This document shows positions 1-5,281 of a stretch of 5,281 nucleotides of DNA, in pieces. Positions within the stretch are counted from its first letter, which is position 1. Each line of letters begins with the position of its first letter. The stretch is from NCBI GenBank assembly GCA_033764445.1, contig JANRIZ010000066.1, positions 1-5,281 on the forward strand, read 5' to 3'. Under the pieces are notes generated by a model. It was not told where the DNA came from, did not search any database, and saw only the letters and a list, made by a program, of their open reading frames with translations. This stretch comes from JANRIZ01 sp033764445. Lineage in GTDB: Bacteria; Verrucomicrobiota; Verrucomicrobiia; JAWXBN01. The position numbers and the translations under genes are program-made.

Positions 1-836
1 AACTGAAAGCCGCCCGTGAAGGAATACATCTGGAAGTTGTCACGGAAAACCTCCGACCGGCTCCCGATGAAAAAGCCCATGGATTCGGAAAGATTCATGA
101 CGATCCCGGCATCCACCACCGCGGCGTCACGGCCGGATTCGGCGGTCTGAACACTGAAGGACGAATTGGCACCGGTGGTGAACTGCGCATCAATGCTCCG
201 GCTGCGATCCTCAAACTCGTGCTGCCAGGTGGCTCCGAGATAGGGCCGGATGGTCAGTTTTTCGGACTTGAAGGTCACCGAAACCCGTCCGCCCAGATTG
301 GAACGGAGCGAATCGGCCTCCTGCTCGCCGATTTTCATGTTCAGGGCATCCGCCCCGGACTCGGTGAACCCATCCACAAACACCTTGTTGTAACCAAATC
401 CGGCCTGCGGACCAAACGTGACGGATCCGGCCTTGAAATCATACCCCCCCTGGATGTCCAGATTGACCTGCTGGCCCTGGGTCCTCCCGGTGGCCGTCCG
501 CGTGAGGCTGCCAAAATTGATGGCCCGGTCACTCTTGTAAAAATCGTACCCGCCACCGAAATATCCGTTCAGGTAGTATCCCTCGTAATTGAATGCCGAA
601 TAGGCACCCATCTTCACGGAGTCGGAATTGACGCTCCCCAGGCCGCCATTCATGCGGCTGTTATTCCCGGCATACCCCGCGGAAAGCCCCACGGCCAGCC
701 GTTCGGAAAGTTTGTAGTCCCCGCCCAGGGTCACACTGGTCTGGTCAAAATCGTACCCGGGAAAATTCCCCGTGGGGGTGTTGTTCTGTTTGAGTGACCC
801 GAATCCACCCGAGCCGGAGATAAAAAAGCCCCATGG
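1..836 (-). other. Autotransporter beta-barrel domain (translocator), residues ~748-1025+
   Basis: About 278 residues, close to the usual size of a 12-strand autotransporter barrel. It opens with PWGFFISGSGGFG, the typical entry strand. It then shows amphipathic strands rich in Gly and aromatics, such as GYYLNGYFGGGYDFY (residues 836-850), FGPQAGFGYN (888-897) and IRPYLGATWQHEF (943-955). The visible end, YSFTGGFQ followed by Phe or Leu, looks like the final strand, which in this family ends in an aromatic residue recognised by the BAM machinery. Probably only a few codons and the stop are missing beyond position 1. Confidence 0.88.
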
Positions 837-3077
837 ATTGTCGGGGGAATTCCGGAGAACGTCGGGACGGACCGCACTGAGGGTCGGCTCCGTGGAGGCG
901 ACCATGGCCGCCTTGGAAATGCTGATGGGCTGGCCCTCCCGGTCGTAGAGGGTCAGATTGTTGGCGCTCATCCCGCGGGCCCCGCCCTGGATTTCCTGAT
1001 ACCGCATCTGCATGTTGGCGGCCTGAATGTAGGCGGAATTCAGGGTGAGCGTGGGAATGGCACTGACACGCTCGGGGGAAATCGCATCGTAGGCGGCCCT
1101 CAATTCCTCGGGGGTGGTGATGGAAAAAAGACCGGCCATCACCGTATCCATGTCCCCGCTGGAAACAGCCCGTTCCCGGTCCATCGCAGCACCCAGACTT
1201 CTCTGGTTGGCAGTGGCTGCAAACCGGCCAAAGGGGACGGCGGTGGCATTGATGGTCACATCGTTGGCCCCCACCGTCAGCGTGTAGTCGGCCAGCAGTG
1301 TCTGGCTGACCACGTTGGGGTTGACCCCCGAAACACTGTTTCCGGCAGTGATCACCTGGAAGGTCACATTGCTCCGGACAAAATAATTGTTGATGATTGA
1401 TACCGAGAGCGGGCCCCCGCCGACGTAATCGTTGACGATATTGATGGTGCTGAACTGTCCGGCCGCATCCCCGCCAATGACAAAGTTTACCGCCCCTGAG
1501 GAGACCAGATTGTTGAGATTCAGACTTCCAATGCCCCCGCTGGCAGTCACCATCGACAGGGTTCCCTGATTGGTCACATCACTGCTGATGGTTCCATTGG
1601 CGCGAAGGACGGCTCCATTGGTCACAAAAACCGAGGAGCTGGCCAGGGAGCCGTCAACGGCCAGCGATCCCTGTTCCACGACCGTTGGACCGGTATAGGT
1701 CTGCGCCCCGACAAGCGTGAGAATGCCCCCGCCCTGTTTGTTGAGTGCCCCCGCCGCCCCTGAAAGCACCCCAGTGTAGGTGGAATTGCTGCCCTGGCTG
1801 CCCACATTGAGGGTGACACCCGCAATATTCAGATTCCCCGCACCGGCCAGGTTCCCGAGGGTGGCGGAGGTGTTGGCGCTCAGATCGAGACCGTTGTTGA
1901 CATTGAGGGTGACCGTGGAACGCAACAGGGCATCCTGGGATCCGGCCCCGAGCGCAAGAACCCCGTTGTTGATGACGGTTCCCCCGGTCAGGTTGGTCGC
2001 ATTGTTCAAAGTGACTGTCCCCGTCCCCTCCTTGGTCAGGGACCCGGTCCCCGCAATGCTTCCGACCAGGGTTCCGTTAAAGGACTGGCTGATGACCAGC
2101 GACGAGTTGTTGGAAATGATTCCTCCATTGAGACTGACCGTATCCCCCTGCAAGGTGCCCTGCTGGATGAGCGTGTTGCCGGACATGATATTGAAACCGT
2201 TGAGGACCAGCGTGGCCGCCCCGGTTTTGACCAGCGTGCCGGAACCGGCAAGGTTCCCGGAAAAGGTGCCATTGGTCGTCTGGTTAAAGGTCAGGGTGGA
2301 GTTTGTCTGCAAAACAGCATTTCCGCTCAAACTGCTGCTGTTACCGATCAAGGAGGAATTTGTTCCAATGAGCATTGAGGAAAACGTGTTGGAACCCGTC
2401 AGTGTCACAACGTTGGGTCCTGTCACCCCAAAATTCCCGCCGCCCAGAATGTTGTTGGTGAGGGTTCCGCTCCCATTGGCCGTGCCCGCCGTCAGGGTGC
2501 CGAGGTTGGTGATGTTCCCGGAGATGCCCAGCACCGACAGGGAGAAGGCATTGAGGACCAACTCCCCGTTGCTGATGGTCATTCCCCCGGCAATCGCATT
2601 GGAGGGCGCGTTCAGAAAAAAAATCCCGCCCCCGTTGAGGACGAATCCGTTGTTGGCCACTAGGGGCACCAAACTCCGCGCCACGGTGGTTGCATTGGTC
2701 ACGGTCACGAGGTTGGAGGTCATGACAATGACCGCCGTGCCGGTTGAAAAAAGCTCCGTATAGCCCGCGTTAAAGACCATTCCGTTGACGCCGGAAATGA
2801 CGGTGTTGCTTCCCACCTGCACGTAGTTGGTCCCGCTGTTGGTGACAGCCGAAAAAACAGCGGTGTTGCCGGGCACCCACACGGAGGTCGCATTGGTCAC
2901 GGTCAGATTCGTACTCCAAAGGGTTGACCCCGTGGACCATGTATTGGTGGTCACCCCGTTGGTCGGGGCCCAGAACAGTGACTGCGCCTCTGTCCGTGAA
3001 ATCCCCATCAACAGGACCAGACACACGGCCAAACAAAGGAGCGTGGTCTTGCCAGCGGTATCTTGAATTCTCTTCAT
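1..3077 (-). CDS. Type Va autotransporter with PATR-repeat passenger, 3' end cut by window edge
   Basis: This is a surface or secreted protein whose C-terminal barrel inserts in the outer membrane and exports the N-terminal passenger. My translation gives 1025 codons without a stop or frameshift, plus two bases of the next codon (TT, so Phe or Leu). The ATG is firm because an in-frame TAA lies 7 codons upstream (3096-3098). Residues 1-31 are a Sec signal (K2, R3, K10, hydrophobic 13-26, likely cleavage TEA|QS). Residues 33-80 form a Trp-rich module ending in GNTAVFS. PATR-type beta repeats follow at about 145-177 (degenerate), 278-312, 343-377 and 440-476. Residues 607-745 resemble the usual pre-barrel linker (NQRSLGAAMD, then TPEELRAAYDAISPE). 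The barrel (PF03797 type) runs from about 748 (PWGFF) to the edge. The mature part has no cysteine, as is common for proteins crossing the periplasm unfolded. I see no protease or esterase motif, so the passenger's function is unknown; adhesion or a structural surface role is a guess. The family call is secure. Confidence 0.93.
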   Translation of the reverse strand, partial: MKRIQDTAGKTTLLCLAVCLVLLMGISRTEAQSLFWAPTNGVTTNTWSTGSTLWSTNLTVTNATSVWVPGNTAVFSAVTNSGTNYVQVGSNTVISGVNGMVFNAGYTELFSTGTAVIVMTSNLVTVTNATTVARSLVPLVANNGFVLNGGGIFFLNAPSNAIAGGMTISNGELVLNAFSLSVLGISGNITNLGTLTAGTANGSGTLTNNILGGGNFGVTGPNVVTLTGSNTFSSMLIGTNSSLIGNSSSLSGNAVLQTNSTLTFNQTTNGTFSGNLAGSGTLVKTGAATLVLNGFNIMSGNTLIQQGTLQGDTVSLNGGIISNNSSLVISQSFNGTLVGSIAGTGSLTKEGTGTVTLNNATNLTGGTVINNGVLALGAGSQDALLRSTVTLNVNNGLDLSANTSATLGNLAGAGNLNIAGVTLNVGSQGSNSTYTGVLSGAAGALNKQGGGILTLVGAQTYTGPTVVEQGSLAVDGSLASSSVFVTNGAVLRANGTISSDVTNQGTLSMVTASGGIGSLNLNNLVSSGAVNFVIGGDAAGQFSTINIVNDYVGGGPLSVSIINNYFVRSNVTFQVITAGNSVSGVNPNVVSQTLLADYTLTVGANDVTINATAVPFGRFAATANQRSLGAAMDRERAVSSGDMDTVMAGLFSITTPEELRAAYDAISPERVSAIPTLTLNSAYIQAANMQMRYQEIQGGARGMSANNLTLYDREGQPISISKAAMVASTEPTLSAVRPDVLRNSPDNPWGFFISGSGGFGSLKQNNTPTGNFPGYDFDQTSVTLGGDYKLSERLAVGLSAGYAGNNSRMNGGLGSVNSDSVKMGAYSAFNYEGYYLNGYFGGGYDFYKSDRAINFGSLTRTATGRTQGQQVNLDIQGGYDFKAGSVTFGPQAGFGYNKVFVDGFTESGADALNMKIGEQEADSLRSNLGGRVSVTFKSEKLTIRPYLGATWQHEFEDRSRSIDAQFTTGANSSFSVQTAESGRDAAVVDAGIVMNLSESMGFFIGSRSEVFRDNFQMYSFTGGFQ
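1650..2246 (-). repeat. Three PATR (autotransporter-associated beta-strand) protein repeats
   Basis: Three copies of the roughly 35-residue pattern G-G-L-K-x-G-x-G-x-L-T-L-x-x-x-N-x-x-x-G-x-T-x-I-x-x-G-x-L lie at residues 278-312 (GSGTLVKTGAATLVLNG...), 343-377 (GTGSLTKEGTGTVTLNN...) and 440-476 (GAAGALNKQGGGILTLVG...). The first two start 65 residues apart; the third starts 97 residues after the second. A fourth, degenerate copy sits upstream at residues 145-177 (bases 2547-2645; VLNGGGIFFLN..., then ISNGELVL). Each copy is expected to form rungs of a right-handed beta-helix in the passenger. The repeats are visible in the protein; the DNA copies have diverged and I see no long identical nucleotide tracts. 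Confidence 0.85.
2692..2905 (-). repeat. 16-bp direct repeat pair inside the passenger
   Basis: The plus-strand string gcattggtcacggtca occurs at 2692-2707 and again at 2890-2905. The copies are 198 bp (66 codons) apart, in the same reading frame, and encode TVTNA at residues 59-63 and 125-129. They mark the boundaries of the N-terminal module and may be a relic of segmental duplication. Convergent use of a common TVTNAT beta-strand with the same codons is an alternative. Confidence 0.7.
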
Positions 3078-3141
3078 AAGCGCAAAAATCTGAATTTACG
3101 CTTTTTTATATAAAAAACTGAAAACTGCAAGCTTTTATTCG
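3078..3141 (-). promoter_or_regulatory. AT-rich spacer, probable autotransporter promoter region
   Basis: The 64 bp between the peroxidase stop and the autotransporter start are sharply more AT-rich than the flanking genes. They contain the perfect palindrome TTTTTTATATAAAAAA (3102-3117). Read on the minus strand, TATAAA at 3110-3105 is a possible -10. TTGCAG at 3130-3125 could be a -35, but the 14-bp spacing is shorter than the usual 17, so exact elements are uncertain. A 5-bp inverted repeat, AAGCG (3078-3082) with CGCTT (3099-3103), flanks the leader directly before the ATG. There is no Shine-Dalgarno match. Because the upstream peroxidase gene points the same way, read-through is also possible. 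Confidence 0.4.
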
Positions 3142-3708
3142 CTAATTTCCCGGGGGCTCCTGAAGGGCCTTCTCAATATCCTTCAACAACTGAGCATCCT
3201 CCGGGCCCACACCGGATTTGTACCGGGCCAGGACGGTCCCATCTTTGCCCACCAAAAACTTCTCAAAATTCCAGCCCACGTCCCCCGCAGGCTCCTGCCG
3301 GATCAATCGCTCATAAAGGGCCGATTTTGAGTCGCCCTTGATGACCACCTTGTCCATCAGTTCAAAGGTCACCCCGTATTTTGCCGTGCAAAACTGGCGG
3401 ATTTCCTCATTGCCGCCGGGTTCCTGCCCGCCAAAATCATTGCACGGGAATCCCAGCACGCGCAGCCCTTTGTCCTTATATTTTTGATTGAGCGCCTCCA
3501 ACCCCTTGTACTGCGGGGTGTATCCGCATTGCGACGCAACATTGACAATCAGCAGAACCTGCCCCTTGTAGTCCGAGAGTTTCTTCTCAACCCCTGCCCC
3601 GGTCTTGACGCTCAGATCCGAAATGTTCACCTTCATCTTTTTGTCCGTTTCCGCCGCCATCAGTCCCGTCAGAAAAAACGGGGCGATCAGGAGGCATAAA
3701 ATTTTCAT
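3142..3708 (-). CDS. Secreted glutathione peroxidase-family thiol peroxidase
   Basis: A 188-residue thiol peroxidase that reduces hydrogen peroxide or lipid hydroperoxides. The catalytic tetrad of the family is visible: C61 (NVASQCGYTPQY), Q95 (CNDFGGQEPGGN), W146 and N147 (GWNFEKF). The catalytic residue is Cys, not selenocysteine. C89 (GFPCND) and C107 (QFCTAKYG) match the two further cysteines of plant- and bacterial-type enzymes. In those, the residue equivalent to C107 is the resolving cysteine and thioredoxin-like proteins are the reductant despite the family name. Residues 1-19 form a Sec signal peptide (K2, hydrophobic core, cleavage near LMAA|E), with no lipobox and no twin arginine, so the enzyme is probably periplasmic. 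This differs from cytoplasmic BtuE. The ATG is the first start after an in-frame TAG at 3718-3720; GAGG lies only 2 nt before it, a poor ribosome site. It lies 64 bp upstream of the autotransporter, same direction, and is divergent from the C39-like gene. Confidence 0.94.
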   Translation of the reverse strand: MKILCLLIAPFFLTGLMAAETDKKMKVNISDLSVKTGAGVEKKLSDYKGQVLLIVNVASQCGYTPQYKGLEALNQKYKDKGLRVLGFPCNDFGGQEPGGNEEIRQFCTAKYGVTFELMDKVVIKGDSKSALYERLIRQEPAGDVGWNFEKFLVGKDGTVLARYKSGVGPEDAQLLKDIEKALQEPPGN

Positions 3709-3747
3709 GGCCTCAAACTAACCGCTTTCTGCTATTTGTAAACGACC
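3709..3747. promoter_or_regulatory. 39-bp divergent spacer between peroxidase and C39-like gene
   Basis: Both starts are fixed by upstream in-frame stops (TAG on the minus strand at 3718-3720, TAA on the plus strand at 3739-3741), so the spacer really is this short. If both genes have their own promoter, the elements must overlap each other or extend into coding sequence. Weak -10-like strings are TATTTG (3733-3738, plus, after TGC) and TACAAA (3740-3735, minus). No convincing -35 accompanies either. Leaders would be very short, especially for the plus-strand gene. Confidence 0.3.
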
Positions 3748-4401
3748 ATGTCCCGCCCTCGTCTCCGGATACTCCTCCCCGCCCTGACGGTGCTGCTTAT
3801 TCTCGGTGGTCTGGTCTTTATCGTCTCCCGCCGCCCCCGCCCCGCCCCACCGTCAACCCCCTTCCCCGCCCGGGGTGGTGTCTTTTTCTCGAACCGTCTG
3901 GAACTGACGGTCCCGGTTTTTTTTCAGGATGACCCCCGCTGGGCGCAGCACCCGATCGGCCACAGCGGCTCCACCCTCGGACCGGAGGGTTGCGCGGTGG
4001 CCTCCGCGGCCATGGCCCTCGCGGCGATGGGAATTGATACGGACCCGGGCCGACTCAATGCCTTCCTCTCCACAAACTCCGGCTACACGGACCGCGGCTG
4101 GATCCACTGGGAAAAGGCGGCCGAACTGGCCCCGGACCGGGTCTGGAAAAGTTTTGAGGATACGGGAAATCATCAGGTGCTCGATGACGCCCTTCTGCAG
4201 GGTCTGACCCCGATCATCCGCATCCGTTTTCCCTCCGGCATCACCCATTTTGTGGTCATCGCCGGAAAGGAGGGGGACCGTTATCTCATCCGCGACCCGG
4301 CTTCCCGGCATGGCCCGGGTCCGCACTTCCTCGACAGTCTCTACCCGGGGCCCATCGAGGGGGTCCGCCTCTATTCACCCGTCGCTCCAGGCCGACCCTG
4401 A
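3748..4401 (+). CDS. Membrane-anchored C39-like (papain-fold) peptidase
   Basis: A 217-residue protein resembling the Peptidase_C39_2 family of papain-like cysteine peptidases. Residues 8-27 are one hydrophobic segment after Arg-rich MSRPRLR and before RRPRP. That suggests an N-terminal anchor with the catalytic part in the periplasm, though an uncleaved signal cannot be separated from it. A Pro-rich linker (about 29-41) leads into the domain. The expected residues are present and in order: Q60 in VPVFFQDDPRWA (oxyanion-hole Gln), C82 in GPEGCAVASAAMAL (nucleophile), H167 in THFVVIAG and D183 in YLIRDPA. Family members cleave double-glycine leaders or act on envelope peptides; the substrate here is unknown and no small Gly-Gly precursor or ABC exporter is nearby. 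The ATG is the only start after the in-frame TAA at 3739, with no Shine-Dalgarno. The gene is divergent from the peroxidase and convergent with tatC (15-bp gap). The family call is good; activity is inferred. Confidence 0.85.
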   Translation: MSRPRLRILLPALTVLLILGGLVFIVSRRPRPAPPSTPFPARGGVFFSNRLELTVPVFFQDDPRWAQHPIGHSGSTLGPEGCAVASAAMALAAMGIDTDPGRLNAFLSTNSGYTDRGWIHWEKAAELAPDRVWKSFEDTGNHQVLDDALLQGLTPIIRIRFPSGITHFVVIAGKEGDRYLIRDPASRHGPGPHFLDSLYPGPIEGVRLYSPVAPGRP

Positions 4402-4416
4402 AACGCCCTCCCGAGG

Positions 4417-5196
4417 TCACGGGTCGCGGGTTGATTTCTTCAAATCCCGCCACTCCATGGCCCAGGAAATCCAGATGCAGATTTCAAAGAGCAGGATCAG
4501 CGGCCCGGCCATCAGCAACATGGTCACCGCATCGGGTGTGGGGGTGATGATGGCGGCCATGACCACGATCAGAACAATGGCATACCGTCGGGTGCGCCGG
4601 AGGAAGGCACTGGAGAGGATTCCGATCCGGTTGAGCAGCAGCACCACCACGGGCAACTCAAAGGAAATGCCGAAGGCCAGGACAAAATGGGTGACAAAGG
4701 AGATGTATTCGGTCACCGACCACATCGGACGGAACCGGAGGCTCTGAGCATACTCAAAGAAAAATCCCAGTGAAACCGGCAGCAGGATCAGATAGGCAAA
4801 GGCGGAACCCACCACAAACAGCAGGATCGAACAGACAACGGCAGGCAGGGCATAAAATTTCTCGCGTCGCGTGAGGGCCGGCAGAACAAACTCCCCCAGA
4901 AAAATCAGCAACAGGGGACACGAAATGACCAGGCCGGCATAAAATGCCACCTGAAAGGTGATGGTGAGCGAGTCGGTCACCCCGGTGGAAATCAAAAACT
5001 GGTCGGGATCCCCCAGACCCTTGACCGTTCGTAGGGGCCGGATCATCAGTTCGAGAATGCGATCCACAAAAAACAGCGCCCCACCCATGGCCACGGCCAG
5101 CGACAGCGCCATTCTGACGAGCATTTTGCGGAAGTCGGCGAGATGCTCGAGAAACGTCTTCTGAAGGTCGTGGTTCTCTTCGGGGGTCTCACTCAT
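4417..5196 (-). CDS. tatC: Sec-independent (twin-arginine) protein translocase subunit TatC
   Basis: TatC is the inner-membrane receptor of the Tat system, binding twin-arginine signal peptides and assembling with TatA/B to export folded proteins. The 259 residues match the usual length (E. coli 258) and about six hydrophobic segments: roughly 25-45, 77-100, 116-140, 162-187, 204-218 and 222-246. Diagnostic motifs are FLEHLADFRKML (residues 15-26), FVLPALTRREKFY (103-115, with the conserved Glu as E112), FGISFELPVVV (175-185, E180) and ITPTPDAVTMLLMAGPL (217-233). The first motif has Asp (D21) and Phe (F22) where HLxELR is typical. I chose the ATG at 5196 (MSETPEENHD). An in-frame TTG at 5226 would add ten residues (LPGSVYSAGP) that fit TatC less well; neither has a clear ribosome site. 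No tatA/tatB is visible in the window. The gene converges on the C39-like gene with no strong terminator between them. Confidence 0.95.
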   Translation of the reverse strand: MSETPEENHDLQKTFLEHLADFRKMLVRMALSLAVAMGGALFFVDRILELMIRPLRTVKGLGDPDQFLISTGVTDSLTITFQVAFYAGLVISCPLLLIFLGEFVLPALTRREKFYALPAVVCSILLFVVGSAFAYLILLPVSLGFFFEYAQSLRFRPMWSVTEYISFVTHFVLAFGISFELPVVVLLLNRIGILSSAFLRRTRRYAIVLIVVMAAIITPTPDAVTMLLMAGPLILLFEICIWISWAMEWRDLKKSTRDP

Positions 5197-5238
5197 CGGT
5201 CCCGCAGAGTAAACAGACCCCGGCAATTCCTGAACAGT
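5197..5238 (-). promoter_or_regulatory. Short leader upstream of tatC
   Basis: These 42 bp separate the tatC ATG from an in-frame TAG at 5239-5241. Read on the minus strand they contain AGGAA (5233-5229) just before the alternative TTG start, and GGGA (5203-5200) close to the ATG, but neither has ideal spacing. No strong promoter is seen. If a gene does end at 5239, tatC could be co-transcribed with it. Confidence 0.25.
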
Positions 5239-5280
5239 CTAAAAAACGTTGAGTGCCTGCTCGCGACGTATGTCGGAGTT
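5239..5280 (-). CDS. Possible C-terminal tail of an upstream gene (13 residues visible)
   Basis: Reading the minus strand from the window edge, one frame gives NSDIRREQALNVF and then TAG. The composition (charged residues followed by a hydrophobic end) is plausible for a protein C-terminus, and the stop lies 42 bp before tatC in the same orientation, as in an operon. Thirteen codons are too few to identify a family, and I cannot tell whether it is tatA or tatB. A competing reading is a plus-strand gene starting with ATG at 5270 (MSEL...), which would make the region a divergent promoter. Confidence 0.25.
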   Translation of the reverse strand, partial: NSDIRREQALNVF

Positions 5281-5281
5281 G

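Noticed and set aside
219..797. A 192-codon plus-strand open frame opposite the barrel domain
   Set aside because: It lies entirely antisense to well-conserved barrel sequence and its translation is low-complexity Gly/Pro/Ile text without a domain or a credible start region.
1650..2645. CRISPR-like or tandem DNA repeat array suggested by the repetitive passenger
   Set aside because: The repetition is at protein level, with diverged nucleotides, unequal spacing (133, 65 and 97 residues) and a continuous reading frame; there are no identical direct repeats with spacers.
1780..2763. A 984-bp plus-strand open frame (327 codons, Pro/Val/Leu-rich) opposite the autotransporter passenger
   Set aside because: It is a shadow. 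In this register plus-strand TAA/TAG arise only opposite Tyr codons of the minus gene, and the passenger has no Tyr between Y106 and Y434, which are the bounds of the open frame. Its product has no recognisable domain.
3853..4326. A 157-codon minus-strand frame and a 92-codon plus-strand frame within the C39-like gene
   Set aside because: Both overlap a gene with an intact active-site set in its own frame; their Arg-rich compositions are typical of off-frame translations of GC-rich DNA.
4402..4423. Possible terminator between the convergent C39-like and tatC genes
   Set aside because: Only a 4-bp stem (CCCG at 4410-4413 with CGGG at 4420-4423, loop AGGTCA) is present, with no T tract on either side, so an intrinsic terminator is not supported.
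4250..4747. A 165-codon plus-strand frame across the C39-like/tatC junction
   Set aside because: It overlaps the ends of both recognised genes, and its second half is antisense to conserved TatC motifs.
5197..5226. TTG start giving tatC ten more N-terminal residues
   Set aside because: The extra residues do not look like a TatC N-terminus, while the ATG at 5196 gives the usual short acidic leader before the conserved motif and a normal protein length.

Overview
The window looks like chromosomal DNA from a GC-rich, Gram-negative (two-membrane) bacterium. The evidence is an autotransporter with an outer-membrane barrel, a secreted glutathione peroxidase and a TatC translocase subunit. The passenger style (Trp-rich N-terminal module, Asn/Thr/Gly-rich PATR repeats) and the absence of clear Shine-Dalgarno sequences before the confident genes remind me of Verrucomicrobiota or relatives. 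That placement is an inference; no ribosomal or other phylogenetic marker is present.

Layout: (1) Positions 1-3077, minus strand, hold one long gene for a classical (type Va) autotransporter. It runs uninterrupted for 1025 codons and leaves the window within what looks like its last beta strand. (2) Positions 3078-3141 are an unusually AT-rich spacer with a perfect 16-bp palindrome, probably the autotransporter promoter region. (3) Positions 3142-3708, minus strand, encode a glutathione-peroxidase-family enzyme with a Sec signal peptide and the cysteine pattern of thioredoxin-dependent members. (4) A 39-bp divergent spacer follows. (5) Positions 3748-4401, plus strand, encode a membrane-anchored papain-like protein of the C39-like peptidase type. 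(6) After a 15-bp convergent gap, positions 4417-5196, minus strand, encode TatC. (7) The last 85 bp may hold the tail of another minus-strand gene just upstream of tatC.

The genes share a cell-envelope theme: an outer-membrane surface protein, an exported peroxidase, an inner-membrane-anchored protease-like protein and an inner-membrane translocase. Nothing shows that they form one pathway. The two exported minus-strand proteins carry Sec-type signals without a twin-arginine motif, so TatC is not an obvious dedicated partner. I see no mobile element, CRISPR array, tRNA or rRNA. The long autotransporter is easy to overlook because its stop lies outside the window and a 984-bp spurious open frame lies opposite its passenger.
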